Part shown: positions 6,661 through 16,043 of the stretch, piece after piece
Layout: the number at the start of each line of letters is the position of its first letter
Position numbering within the stretch: the stretch's first letter is position 1
Assembly: GCF_019316905.1 (NCBI RefSeq)
Contig: NZ_CP079216.1
Coordinates: 2,976,001 to 3,040,000, forward strand
Reading direction: 5' to 3'
DNA from: Tessaracoccus palaemonis
GTDB taxonomy: Bacteria > Actinomycetota > Actinomycetes > Propionibacteriales > Propionibacteriaceae
Length of the DNA stretch: 64,000 nucleotides
Translations under genes and position numbers: made by a program
Notes under the pieces: model-generated
Told to the model about the DNA's origin: nothing
Seen by the model: only the letters and a program-made list of their open reading frames with translations
The model's database searches: none

Positions 6661-9174
6661 ATGGCCTCCCCACACATCCTCAACGCCGCAGCCACGTGGT
6701 ACACCGCCGGCACCATGCCCCTGCCACTGCGCGCCGACGGATCCAAAGCCCCCGCCGTCAACTGGCGCACCTACCAACACCAGCGCCCCACCTGGGACCA
6801 GGTCGCCGCCCTCTTCCAGGCCGACACCGACGGCCTCGGCGTCATCTGCGGCAACGTCTCCGGCCACCTCGAAATGCTCGAGTTCGAAGGCCCCGCCGTC
6901 ACCGACGGCCTCGTCGCCCAAGTCGCCTCCGCCTGCACCGACCACGGCCGCCAGGACCTGTGGCAGCGCGTCGCCGACAGCTACAAGGAAGTCAGCCCCG
7001 GCGGCGGCCTCCACCTCTACTACCAGATCACCGACGGCGACACCCTCCCCAACACCAAACTCGCCCGACGCCCCGCCACCAACGACGAACTCGCCCAGAA
7101 CCCCAGCAACAAGATCCGCGTGCTGATCGAAACCCGCGGCGAAGGCGGCTTCTCCGTCGTCGCACCCTCCGCCGGCCGATCCCACCCCACCGGCCGCGCC
7201 TGGACCCAGATCAGCCCCGGCGGCGTCGACACCCTCGCCCACCTCACCGCCGACGAACGCGACTTCCTCCACGACATGTGCCGCCTCTTCGACGCCATGC
7301 CCCAGACCGACACCTACACACCCCCAGCCACCCCGACACCCCCCACCGACGGACGCCTACGCCCCGGCGACGACTTCAACGCCCGCGCCAACTGGGACGA
7401 CATCATCGGCACCCACGGATGGCAACGAGCATGGCGAGGCCACGGCCTCTACAGCACCTGGCTCCGCCCCGGGAAGAAACACGGCGAACGGATGTCAGCG
7501 ACCACCGGCCGAGACGAACACGACCGCCTCTTCGTCTTCTCCACATCCACCGAGTTCGAAGCCGAAAAGCCCTACGACAAGTTCGGCGCCTACGCCCTCC
7601 TCGAACACAACGGCGACCTCGCCGCCGCCACCAAAGCCCTGGCCGAGAAGGGCTACGGCGACCCCGCACCCGAGAGACGACTCACCCTGCTCCCATCCGA
7701 CCCCGGATACCAACGCACCGCCGCCACCACCGGGCCCGCCACCGACGGCGCCACAGCCCTCGCACCCATCGTCCAGCTGCAACCCGCCACCACCGTCGAC
7801 GACAACGAAGACGCCCTCGCCACCGCCTTCGTCGCCCAGGTCGCCGACATCCTCCGCTACTGCCCACAACGCTCACAGTGGCTCCACTGGACCGGCGCAC
7901 GCTGGGAATGGGACGAAGCCGAAATCCACCGCGAACTCGTCAAAGACATCGCCCGCCGACTCCCCGCCACCGACAAGTACGAACGCGCCTGGCGCCGCAA
8001 GATGCTCACCGCCAACGGCATCTCCGCCATCGCACGCCTCGCCCGCACCGACCCGCGCATCGTCGTCCACATCAACCAGCTCGACGCCCAACCCTGGGAA
8101 CTCAACACCCCCGGCGGCATCATCAACCTCCGCAGCGGCGAACTCCTCCCACCCGACCCCGCGAAGCTCCACACCCGCACCACCAGCTGCACACCCGACT
8201 TCACACTCGACGCACCCCACTGGACCCGCTTCCTCGACGACACCTTCGGCGGCGACCAGGAACTCATCGACTTCGTCCAACGCATCCTCGGCGTGGCCAT
8301 CATCGGCCAAGTCCTCGAACAGATCCTCCCCTTCGCCCACGGCGCCGGCGCCAACGGCAAATCCACCCTCATCGAAGCCGTCATGCAGACCCTCGGCAGA
8401 GGCCAAGGCGGCTACTCGATCGCCGCAGCCGCCGAAATGCTCATGGTCAGAAGACACTCCGAACACCCCGCCGAACTCGCACAACTCGCAGGCGCCCGCA
8501 TGGTCGTGTGCTCCGAGCTCGAAGACGGCCAACGGTTCGCCGAAGCCCGGATCAAGCAGCTCACCGGCTCCGACTCCATCAACGCCCGCCACATGTACGG
8601 CAACCCGTTCACCTTCACCCCCACCCACACCATCTTCCTGATCGCGAACCACAAGCCGATGGCCACCGTCGGCGGCAACGCCCTCTGGCGACGAATCGTC
8701 CTCATCCCCTTCGAACACGTCGTCCCCGAGCACCTCCGCGACCCACACCTCGCCGCGAAGCTCGAAGCCGAAGCCCCCGCCATCCTCGCCTGGCTCGCCC
8801 GCGGATCCGCGTGCTGGTACGCCGGTGGCCTCCGGATCCCCGCTGCCGTGAAGGCCGCCTCCGAGGCCTACCGGAAGGACGAGGACACCGTCGGGCGGTT
8901 CGTCGCCGAACAGTGCCACGTCCCCGCAGGAGGCGGCGGAGGACTCGTCCAGGTCAAGGTCGGCGAACTCCGCCGCGCCTACGAACAGGCCTGCATCGAA
9001 CTCGGCGACGACCCTGTCTCCGCCCGCCGCTTCAGCCAGGAACTCCGCGATCGCTGGGGCATCGAAGCAGTCAAGGCCGCGAAGGGTGCACGCTTCTACA
9101 AGGGCGTTGCCTTGATCACGGTCGAGGACGACCCGGGCGACGACCAGGAGCCCGAGGACGGCGGCCTCCTGTGA
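6661..9174 (+). CDS. PrimPol/SF3 primase-helicase
   Basis: The protein has 837 residues counted from the ATG that follows AGAAAGG; the open frame extends further upstream without a better start. Residues 1-210 form a bifunctional primase/polymerase domain, with LEMLEFEG near 70-77 and SPGGGLHLYY at 112-121. The C-terminal half is a D5/P4-type superfamily 3 helicase with Walker A GAGANGKST at 561-569, a VCSELEDG B-like strand and FLIANHKP as sensor. It should open the phage origin and prime replication. The stop is followed directly by an iteron-like repeat array. Confidence 0.88.
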   Translation: MASPHILNAAATWYTAGTMPLPLRADGSKAPAVNWRTYQHQRPTWDQVAALFQADTDGLGVICGNVSGHLEMLEFEGPAVTDGLVAQVASACTDHGRQDLWQRVADSYKEVSPGGGLHLYYQITDGDTLPNTKLARRPATNDELAQNPSNKIRVLIETRGEGGFSVVAPSAGRSHPTGRAWTQISPGGVDTLAHLTADERDFLHDMCRLFDAMPQTDTYTPPATPTPPTDGRLRPGDDFNARANWDDIIGTHGWQRAWRGHGLYSTWLRPGKKHGERMSATTGRDEHDRLFVFSTSTEFEAEKPYDKFGAYALLEHNGDLAAATKALAEKGYGDPAPERRLTLLPSDPGYQRTAATTGPATDGATALAPIVQLQPATTVDDNEDALATAFVAQVADILRYCPQRSQWLHWTGARWEWDEAEIHRELVKDIARRLPATDKYERAWRRKMLTANGISAIARLARTDPRIVVHINQLDAQPWELNTPGGIINLRSGELLPPDPAKLHTRTTSCTPDFTLDAPHWTRFLDDTFGGDQELIDFVQRILGVAIIGQVLEQILPFAHGAGANGKSTLIEAVMQTLGRGQGGYSIAAAAEMLMVRRHSEHPAELAQLAGARMVVCSELEDGQRFAEARIKQLTGSDSINARHMYGNPFTFTPTHTIFLIANHKPMATVGGNALWRRIVLIPFEHVVPEHLRDPHLAAKLEAEAPAILAWLARGSACWYAGGLRIPAAVKAASEAYRKDEDTVGRFVAEQCHVPAGGGGGLVQVKVGELRRAYEQACIELGDDPVSARRFSQELRDRWGIEAVKAAKGARFYKGVALITVEDDPGDDQEPEDGGLL

Positions 9175-9228
9175 TGAGAACTGCCACCCGCGAGGTCTCG
9201 CCGCTCGACACCACCGGCTGCGTCAGCG

Positions 9229-9516
9229 TTCTCGGCATAAGTGCCACTCCTGCCACCCAGGTGGCAGGAGTCGGCGCCCGGGGTGGCGCAGGTGGCACTT
9301 ATGTCCAAACCTCCGACGCACATTCCTATTTCCGTCGCGACAAGGGGCAACACGCCTTCCGGGTGGCGCGGGTGGCAGATATGCCCAAACCTTCGACGCG
9401 CGCATGGGTGGCAGAGGTGGCACATAGTCCGAACTTTTCCCTCACGCGGGCGCGCGTACACACATACATGCGCCCCCGCGGCAGAGGTTTCGGAACATGC
9501 GCCACCTCTGCCACCC
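9229..9516 (+). repeat. iteron-like repeat array, candidate phage replication origin
   Basis: Five copies of a ~30-39 bp element lie in the 367-bp gap after the primase-helicase. Three direct copies start at 9281, 9361 and 9406; two inverted copies lie at 9229-9258 and 9485-9516. The core is GGGTGGC-n(3)-GGTGGCA, which is two 9-bp GTGGC half sites, followed by YATATGYCCAAACC. A perfect 12-bp inverted repeat sits at 9246-9271. Origins of P4-like replicons carry iterons bound by the primase-helicase, so an origin is the best reading. An open frame across it has biased composition from the repeats and is not called. Confidence 0.6.
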
Positions 9517-9541
9517 ACGGGCCTCGGACGGCGGCCACCCG

Positions 9542-9970
9542 ATGACCCAGGACGCCCTCTTCGGACGACCAACTGTTCGGGAGCCCCGAACAGTTCACCC
9601 CGCCCAACACCTCGACAGCCGAGCCATCCGAGCGACCTGGTGCCGCACCTGCAAAGCCCCCATCCTCCACGGCCCCAACGACGTCCTCGCCGCCTTCGAC
9701 ACCGACGTCGATCCTCTCCCGCTCTCGGCCGTCGGCGAGCTCACCGCGCTCCTCCAAGGCCGACGCACCGTCGCCCTGGAGCGCTACGGCGCCAGCCTCC
9801 ACCTCAGACGCCGCGGCCGCCACGAAATCACCAGCCGCCCCGCCGGCACCCGCCGCATCGACGTCCTCGCCACCCACCAATGCGACGCCGAGCCGCTACC
9901 CACCATCGCCACCCAGTTCCCCGCCCGCCCCGCCAACGCCGTCGACCCCGACGCCCCCGCCCCGTTCTGA
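9542..9970 (+). CDS. phage protein of unknown function (142 aa)
   Basis: The start at 9542 gives MTQDALFG; an earlier in-frame ATG at 9497 lies inside the repeat array and is less likely. The product has WCRTCKAPIL near residue 33 and HQC near 110, possibly one metal site, and a proline-rich C-terminus. No function is recognised. It precedes another Cys-rich protein by 18 bases. Confidence 0.5.
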   Translation: MTQDALFGRPTVREPRTVHPAQHLDSRAIRATWCRTCKAPILHGPNDVLAAFDTDVDPLPLSAVGELTALLQGRRTVALERYGASLHLRRRGRHEITSRPAGTRRIDVLATHQCDAEPLPTIATQFPARPANAVDPDAPAPF

Positions 9971-9988
9971 TCAAGGAGAAGTCACCTC

Positions 9989-10816
9989 ATGGACACCACC
10001 GCAGCCCCGGCCACCTCATGGACCTCGGCAAGCTCGCAGGGCCCCCTGCACTGCGCCAGAGGCTGCACCCGGCCCGACAGGCACCTGTCTGCCTGTCCCG
10101 ACACCGACACCTGCCCCGGCTGCGAACCCCGCCTCACCGAGGTCGGCCACCTCTGCCGACGCTGCCACACCCGCCTCGAGCGCTACCTCGGCGACGACAC
10201 CAGCTGCGAGTCGATCGCCGGCGCAGCCCGATGGCTCGCCGACAACCTCGGCCAGCACCTCCGCTCCCCCCGCGGCGGACGCGGCGCAGGCGACTCCATC
10301 GACCGCCTGGTCTCCGTCGCCGACGCCATGTCCGGGCTGCAGATCGCGCTCGTCGAGCTCGCCGAGGACTACCTCCAGCGCCACGTCGACGACACCACCC
10401 CCGCCGCCGTCGCCGCACGCCTCCGGCCCTGGGCCACTGCTCTGGCGGCCTGGGAGCCGATCTCCGGCACTCTCGACCACCTCGACGACCTGATGCATGA
10501 GGCGCACGCCGTGGCGCCCTGGAGAGGCAGAGACCCACATCGCAGCGAGGAAGCCGCAGCCGCGCTCTACCTCGCGCCTGCCGAATCCACCGAGGAGATC
10601 TGCACACGCTTCGCGATCGCACCCCAACGCCTCTGGAAGGCCCGCCAACGCAACAAGCTCACGCCCTTCGACCCTCACGCGAAGCCGCTGTCCTGGCGCC
10701 CGTGGGACGTCTTCGCGTACCTCCACCCCGATGACGCCAGGCGCTACGAAGCGATCCTCGCCCGCCCCCAAACCGACGTCGTGTGGACCAGCGAGAGCGC
10801 CCCCGCAACCGTCTGA
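9989..10816 (+). CDS. phage zinc-finger-like protein (275 aa)
   Basis: The ATG follows AAGGAGAAG at good spacing. The N-terminal 60 residues hold many cysteines (CARGC, CPDTDTCPGC, CRRCH), probably binding zinc. The middle is helical. The C-terminal region around TEEICTRFAIAPQRLWKARQ resembles a DNA-binding helix-turn-helix. It is the last gene before the late operon and could be a late-gene regulator, but this is inference from position. Confidence 0.5.
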   Translation: MDTTAAPATSWTSASSQGPLHCARGCTRPDRHLSACPDTDTCPGCEPRLTEVGHLCRRCHTRLERYLGDDTSCESIAGAARWLADNLGQHLRSPRGGRGAGDSIDRLVSVADAMSGLQIALVELAEDYLQRHVDDTTPAAVAARLRPWATALAAWEPISGTLDHLDDLMHEAHAVAPWRGRDPHRSEEAAAALYLAPAESTEEICTRFAIAPQRLWKARQRNKLTPFDPHAKPLSWRPWDVFAYLHPDDARRYEAILARPQTDVVWTSESAPATV

Positions 10817-10820
10817 GAGC

Positions 10821-10829
10821 TGCTATCCT
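10821..10829 (+). promoter_or_regulatory. candidate late promoter, extended -10
   Basis: TGCTATCCT matches an extended -10 element (TGn plus TATCCT) just after the stop of the previous gene and about 100 bp before the terminase genes. No good -35 is visible. It would start the late transcript through the hairpin at 10873-10905. Confidence 0.3.
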
Positions 10830-10872
10830 GACAAACGACGTAACTCGTGCACCCAAAATCCGGTGCCACCCT

Positions 10873-10905
10873 GAACCCCTGCCGAGGCCCAGCCCGCAGG
10901 GGTTC
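10873..10905 (+). terminator. leader hairpin or terminator before terminase
   Basis: A perfect 10-bp stem, GAACCCCTGC pairing with GCAGGGGTTC, has a 13-nt loop and is followed by TTGC rather than a U-run. It sits between the early/middle genes and the late operon, so it may end upstream transcription or act as a leader structure. Confidence 0.5.
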
Positions 10906-10928
10906 TTGCATGCCCACCGGAGGTGACC

Positions 10929-11528
10929 GTGCCCACCTGCACCGCCACCGCCAAGAGCACCGGCGCCCCCTGCCGCAACCACGCCCTCCCCGGACTCACC
11001 GTCTGCCGCATCCACGGCGGCGCCACCAAGGCCGCCAAAGCCAAGCAGAAGCGCGAACTCGAACGCACCCGCGCCGCCAACCTCGCCACCCGCTTCGGCG
11101 TCCCGATCGACACCACCCCGCAGCAGGCACTCCTCGACGAAGTCCAACGCGCCGCCGGCATGGTCGCCTACTACGGCGCCAAAGTCCAAGCCCTCGAAGC
11201 CGACAACCCCGACACCCTCGTCTACGGCACCACCCGCCAAGAAGCCCGCACCGGCGCCGAGTACGGCACCACCCGCGTCGACGAAGCCACACCCAACATG
11301 TGGCTCACCCTCTGGAACGACGAACGCGACCGCCTCGTCCGCGTCTCCGCCGCCGCCATCAAAGCCGGCATTGAGGAGCGCCGCGTCCAGCTCGCCGAGC
11401 AGCAGGGCCAGCTCATCGCCTCCGTGATCCGCCGCGTCCTCGACCGGCTCCACCTCACCCAGGCTCAGCAGATCCTCGTCGGTGAAGTCGTTCCCGCCGA
11501 ACTGCGGGCCCTCGCCCAAGGAGGCTGA
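10929..11528 (+). CDS. terminase small subunit
   Basis: The product is 199 residues if translation begins at the GTG at 10929, five bases after GGAGG; the GTG at 10923 overlaps that site and is less likely. The N-terminus has CxAtakstgapCRNhal..CRIHGG, typical of actinophage small terminase proteins. The rest is helical, with a C-terminal coiled region before LVGEVVPAEL. It recognises phage DNA ends and loads the large subunit. It lies directly upstream of the large subunit. Confidence 0.75.
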   Translation: MPTCTATAKSTGAPCRNHALPGLTVCRIHGGATKAAKAKQKRELERTRAANLATRFGVPIDTTPQQALLDEVQRAAGMVAYYGAKVQALEADNPDTLVYGTTRQEARTGAEYGTTRVDEATPNMWLTLWNDERDRLVRVSAAAIKAGIEERRVQLAEQQGQLIASVIRRVLDRLHLTQAQQILVGEVVPAELRALAQGG

Positions 11529-11544
11529 CCAGGAGGAGGCCGCC

Positions 11545-12963
11545 GTGAGTACCGCCATCTGGGAAGCCGCCCTCGAAGCCGCCGCCCGCTTCTTCGAGCC
11601 CGCCACGCACACCGGCCCGGTCACCCCCGGCGACCTGGCCCGCATAATCGACCCGCGCACCGTGCAGACCCCCGCGCTCGACCTCATCGACGCCGCGCTC
11701 GAGCAGCTCCTCGACGAACCCGACGGACGGCTCATCATCACGATGCCGCCCCAGGAAGGTAAGTCGACGCGCGTCGCCCGCGACTTCCCCGCCTGGGCGC
11801 TCGTCCGCAACCCGGACCTACGGATCATCTCCGGGTCCTACGCCCAAGGCCTCGCCAACCGCAACGGCCGCGCCGTCCGCAACGCCATCGCCGCCCACCC
11901 CGACCTCGGCATCACCATCGCCGACGACCACGGCGCCGCCTCCGAATGGTCCCTCGCTGGCCACCACGGCGGCCTCGTGTCCGTCGGCCGCGGCGCCGGC
12001 GTCGCAGGCCGACCCGCAGACCTCCTCATCATCGACGACCCCCTCAAGGACCGCGCCGAAGCCGACTCGCCCACCATCCGCGACACCTGCTGGGACTGGT
12101 GGACCGACGCCCTCGCCGCACGCCTCGCGCCAGGCGCCCCCGTCGTCCTCATCACCACTCGCTGGCACGAGGACGACATGGTCGGGCGCCTCACCACGCT
12201 CGATGCCGACGCCGGCTGGCAGGTCCTCAACATCCCCGCTCAGTGCGAAGAACCCGACACCGACCCCCTCGGTCGCGACCTGGACGAGTACATGGACTCG
12301 GCGCGCCGCCGCACCCCCGCCCAGTGGGAGGCGCGGAAACGCACCGCCGGCTCACGCACCTGGGCAGCCCTCTACCAAGGCCACCCCTCCCCCCAGGCCG
12401 GCGGGATCTTCCAACGCGACTGGTGGCGCCACTGGCACCACCCACCCACCCGCCTCGACCACGTCATCCAGTCCTGGGACATGGCCTTCAAAGGCACCGA
12501 CCGCACCGACTTCGTCGTCGGGCAGGTGTGGGCGAAGATCGACGCCGACTACTACCTCCTCGACCAGGTCCGCGGACGCTGGAACTTCCCCGAAACCATC
12601 GCCCAGGTCCGCCTCCTCTCCGACCGCTGGCCCATGGCCATCGGGAAACTCGTCGAAGACAAAGCCAACGGGCCCGCCGTCATCGACACCCTCCGCAACG
12701 AACTCCCCGGCCTGATCCCCGTCGAACCACGCGGCGGGAAAACCGTGCGCGCCGAAGCCGTCTCCCCCCTCCCCGAAGCCGGGAACGTGTACCTGCCACC
12801 AGCCACCACCCCATGGGTCCAGGCGTTCGTCGACGAGCTCGCATCGTTCCCCAACGGCAGCCACGACGACCAGACCGACGCCGCCACCCAAGCCCTCGCA
12901 CACCTCGCCATCACACCCACCGGCCCCGCCACCCACGGCACCGGCTTCTGGGACATCGGATAG
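11545..12963 (+). CDS. terminase large subunit
   Basis: This is the packaging ATPase/nuclease, 472 residues from a GTG preceded by AGGAGGAGG. The ATPase site is PPQEGKST (68-75) with Walker B LLIIDDP (160-166) and a coupling-like LITTRWHEDDM near 203-212. The nuclease domain has D312 in QSWDMAFK and D441/D442 in SHDDQTDA. It pumps DNA into the prohead and cuts the concatemer. Confidence 0.92.
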   Translation: MSTAIWEAALEAAARFFEPATHTGPVTPGDLARIIDPRTVQTPALDLIDAALEQLLDEPDGRLIITMPPQEGKSTRVARDFPAWALVRNPDLRIISGSYAQGLANRNGRAVRNAIAAHPDLGITIADDHGAASEWSLAGHHGGLVSVGRGAGVAGRPADLLIIDDPLKDRAEADSPTIRDTCWDWWTDALAARLAPGAPVVLITTRWHEDDMVGRLTTLDADAGWQVLNIPAQCEEPDTDPLGRDLDEYMDSARRRTPAQWEARKRTAGSRTWAALYQGHPSPQAGGIFQRDWWRHWHHPPTRLDHVIQSWDMAFKGTDRTDFVVGQVWAKIDADYYLLDQVRGRWNFPETIAQVRLLSDRWPMAIGKLVEDKANGPAVIDTLRNELPGLIPVEPRGGKTVRAEAVSPLPEAGNVYLPPATTPWVQAFVDELASFPNGSHDDQTDAATQALAHLAITPTGPATHGTGFWDIG

Positions 12964-12985
12964 CCACTCCCGGGAGGAGACCGCC

Positions 12986-14353
12986 TTGCACGACCACCTC
13001 ATCGGCGCCATCGTCACCGAATGGCGACACCGCCTCCCCGGATACACCGAACAGCGCAACTACTGCGACGGCAACCACCAGCTCCGCTTCGCCACCCCCG
13101 ACTTCGAAGCCAAGTACGGCTCCCAGGTCCGGGCGCTGCGTGAGAACCTCTGCGAAGGCGTCGTCAGCGCCTTCACCGACCGCCTCGCCATCGCCTCCTG
13201 GGGCGACAAGGCCGCCGCGAAGATCGACGATGCCGAAGGCCTCGAACGCCTCCTCGGCTACGTCCACGACGAAGCATTCCGCTGCGGCGACGGCTACGTC
13301 CTCGTCTGGCCCGGACCCGACGGACAGCCCACCCCCCACTACCACCGCGCCGACCAGATCGTCCCCCACGTCGACCCCGCCAACCCCGCCGTCCTCGACT
13401 GGGCCGCGAAGATCTGGGTCGACACCAATCACTACGGCCGCATCAACATCTACGACCGCCACCAGGTCGAGCGCTACCGCACCCTCGGCCGCCTCCCCGA
13501 AGATCACCACGCCTCCGACCTGCCCGAGAACCCCACCGCATGGATCCCGATGGACCTCGACGGCGAAGGCGACGTCATCCGGCACACCTTCGGCGCCACA
13601 CCGGCCCTGTGGTGGAAGCAGGGAGCCGACACCGCCGACGGGCACGGCAAGTCGATCCTCACCAACGTCATCCCCCTCCAGGACGCGAACAACAAGTCCG
13701 TGGCGAACCTCGTCGTCACCGAAGAGGCCTACGCCCGACCCTTCCGGTACCTGCTGAACTTCAAACCCGCATCGGACAACCCGTTCGTCGCCGCCGGCGA
13801 ATACATGACCGCCATGGCGAAGGCCGCCAACTCCACCGTGAAGCGCCGCTTCGACCCGTCCCGGCAGCAGATCTTCACCCACGACGGCCCCGGCCCCTTC
13901 GGGCAGCTCGACCCCGCCGACCTGCAGCAGCTCGTCAAGGTCCAGGACGCCTGGGCCGTGAAGATCGCCCGCGTCGTCGGGATCCCGCCCTACTACCTCA
14001 CCCAGACATCCGGCGACGTCCCCTCCGGCCAGTCCCTGCGCGTCCTCACGTCCCGCCTGACAGCCCGCGTGCGCCGCTTCCAGCGCGACTCCGCACCCGT
14101 CCTCCGCGGCCTCGCACAACTCCTCGGGATCCCCGAACCCGACATCACCTGGGCGCCACCCATGGACCTCGACCCCCTCGAGAAGTGGCAGGTCGCCCAG
14201 ATCCGCCAGAGCCTCGGACTCGCCCTCGAAGACGTCCTCACCGACACCGGCACCGCCGACATCGAAGGCGTCGTCGAACGCGCCACCGCCGCAACCAGTC
14301 AGCGCCTCGGCGACATGGGCAAGGCGCTGCGCGACGGCCAGATCGGATTCTGA
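12986..14353 (+). CDS. phage portal protein (SPP1 gp6-like)
   Basis: The gene follows the large terminase. A TTG start is used six bases after GGGAGGAGA; the next in-frame ATG is too far downstream and would delete conserved sequence. The 455-residue protein has portal features: early YGSQVRALRENLCEGVVSAFTDRL, a middle clip/stem region, and C-terminal VVGIPPYYL with a helical tail. Portals form the dodecameric DNA channel at one capsid vertex. Confidence 0.85.
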   Translation: MHDHLIGAIVTEWRHRLPGYTEQRNYCDGNHQLRFATPDFEAKYGSQVRALRENLCEGVVSAFTDRLAIASWGDKAAAKIDDAEGLERLLGYVHDEAFRCGDGYVLVWPGPDGQPTPHYHRADQIVPHVDPANPAVLDWAAKIWVDTNHYGRINIYDRHQVERYRTLGRLPEDHHASDLPENPTAWIPMDLDGEGDVIRHTFGATPALWWKQGADTADGHGKSILTNVIPLQDANNKSVANLVVTEEAYARPFRYLLNFKPASDNPFVAAGEYMTAMAKAANSTVKRRFDPSRQQIFTHDGPGPFGQLDPADLQQLVKVQDAWAVKIARVVGIPPYYLTQTSGDVPSGQSLRVLTSRLTARVRRFQRDSAPVLRGLAQLLGIPEPDITWAPPMDLDPLEKWQVAQIRQSLGLALEDVLTDTGTADIEGVVERATAATSQRLGDMGKALRDGQIGF

Positions 14354-14356
14354 CCC

Positions 14357-15907
14357 ATGGCCATCACCGGCCACACCCTCGACCTCGCCGCCCAGGCCAA
14401 AGCCCACACGACCGCCACCGTCGACGCCTACACCTACCAGCAGATCCGCGCCTGGGCGCAGGCATGGGACGACATCGCAGCCGAGTTCGACGCCAAGCTG
14501 GCCCGACTCCAGAAGCTGGGCCGGTTCGCCGACGCCATGGACACCGAACGCCTCCGCCAACTGCAACAGTCCATGTCCCAAGTCGTCGACCGGCGCCTCG
14601 CCGAGCTCATCAACGAGACCGGCGCGCAGGTCGGCGCGACGAACAGGCAGCTCGCGAACCAGACCGTCGCCGACATGGCCGACGTGCTGCGCTCCCAGGT
14701 CGACCCGTCCTACTGGCCCGGATTCATCCGCCCCGTCCCCCAAGCGACCCTCGACTGGGTCGCCGACCGCGCCACCCAGCAGATCACCGTCCGCAACTAC
14801 TTCCTCCAGGTCGACGCCACCAAGGCCATGAAACGCGAACTGATGATCGGGCTGGCGGCCGGCGACAACCCCAACGACGCCGCCCGACGCATGATCCGCC
14901 GCGTCGAGGGCGAGTTCAACGGCGGCCTGACCCGCGCCACCGTCATCTCCCGCACCGAGATGCTCGACGCGACCCGCCACGCCGCCCTCGAGCAGCGCAA
15001 GGCCAACGCCGACATCCTCGACGGCTGGATCTGGCACGCCGACCTGTCATCGCGCACCTGCCCCGCCTGCTGGTCCCTACACGGCTCCGTGCACCCCGTC
15101 GAGGAGGCCGGCCCGATCGACCACCACCAGGGCCGCTGCACCGCGCTCCCGAAGACGAAGTCCGCCGAGGAGCTCGGCCTGGCCGGCGGCGACATCCCCG
15201 GCCTGGACCCCACCCAGGCCGACGCGCAGGCAACGTTCGAAGCCCTCCCCGAGAGCGTGCAGCGGGAAATCCTCGGCCCCGCCCGATTCGAGGCCTGGAA
15301 GTCCGGCCAGTACCCCATGAGTTCGTGGGCTCAGCGGGTCGAGCACTACGAGACCGTCAACGGGCAGCGGGTTCAGACGTGGCGTGACTCCATGCGCGTC
15401 TCGAACGTGCCGAAGGAGCCTGCCGGCGGCTGGAAGTGGCCCGCCCCTCCGGAAGGGCGGCGTCTCACGCCCGCTGAATCCGCGCACTTCGCGGCCCGCC
15501 AGCAGGCGGTCCCGTTCCAGTTCAACGGTGTCGCTCTCACCCCGCGTGAGGTCCAGTTCGTGGAGCGCATGCATGCCCGCGGCGAGGTCCTGGAATGGAT
15601 CCCGGCGCCTGAGCGGGACACCGCAGGCAGGCTTCCGAAGCACAACGACTTCATCTGGATCAGCCGCGACAACCGGGCGTGGGAACTCAAGTCGCCGGTG
15701 GCGAAGTACGCGTCTGTGAGGCGCGCAATTGCCTCTGATGCGGGTGCGAAGGACCGCTTCCTCGTGGACCTTGGTTCCGAGGATGCATCACAAGGCCTGC
15801 TCCGGGCATTGAGCGCGTACAACGCTCGGACCCGTGGGGCTCACGTCAGGGAGATCGTGGTCCTCAGCGGAGACGGGGGCACTCTCACCAACGTCAATCT
15901 CGTCTGA
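14357..15907 (+). CDS. MuF-type minor head protein with C-terminal CdiA-like nuclease toxin domain
   Basis: The 516-residue protein begins with a phage Mu F-like head domain: helices through residue 200, ISRTEMLDATRHAAL at 197-211, and a metal-like HADLSSRTCPACWSLHG ... HHQGRC segment at 227-261. Residues ~385-516 form a separate domain with D431, then E443-x-K445 in WELKSP, the PD-(D/E)XK spacing of CdiA C-terminal tRNase-like toxins. Fusions of MuF to polymorphic toxins are known in temperate phages. Codon usage shifts from nearly all C-ending to mixed (GCG TCT GTG AGG) from about 15310, suggesting a swapped-in tail. No immunity gene is visible directly downstream. Confidence 0.78.
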   Translation: MAITGHTLDLAAQAKAHTTATVDAYTYQQIRAWAQAWDDIAAEFDAKLARLQKLGRFADAMDTERLRQLQQSMSQVVDRRLAELINETGAQVGATNRQLANQTVADMADVLRSQVDPSYWPGFIRPVPQATLDWVADRATQQITVRNYFLQVDATKAMKRELMIGLAAGDNPNDAARRMIRRVEGEFNGGLTRATVISRTEMLDATRHAALEQRKANADILDGWIWHADLSSRTCPACWSLHGSVHPVEEAGPIDHHQGRCTALPKTKSAEELGLAGGDIPGLDPTQADAQATFEALPESVQREILGPARFEAWKSGQYPMSSWAQRVEHYETVNGQRVQTWRDSMRVSNVPKEPAGGWKWPAPPEGRRLTPAESAHFAARQQAVPFQFNGVALTPREVQFVERMHARGEVLEWIPAPERDTAGRLPKHNDFIWISRDNRAWELKSPVAKYASVRRAIASDAGAKDRFLVDLGSEDASQGLLRALSAYNARTRGAHVREIVVLSGDGGTLTNVNLV

Positions 15908-16043
15908 AGTAGCAGGAACGGAGCGCTACGCCCCTGCGTTCATTCGGCCCATTATTCCGGGGCTTGCGGGGGGTCACGCTCCGTTCGACATCCAGATTAC
16001 CACCCACGCCCGCGACGGGCACCAACCCAAAGGAGAAGCCGCG

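Noticed and set aside
9174-9545. Open frame of 123 codons starting at the primase stop
   Set aside because: It is composed mainly of the inverted/direct repeat array, so its apparent repeats (ATSAT-like residues) follow from DNA structure. No ribosome site supports it.
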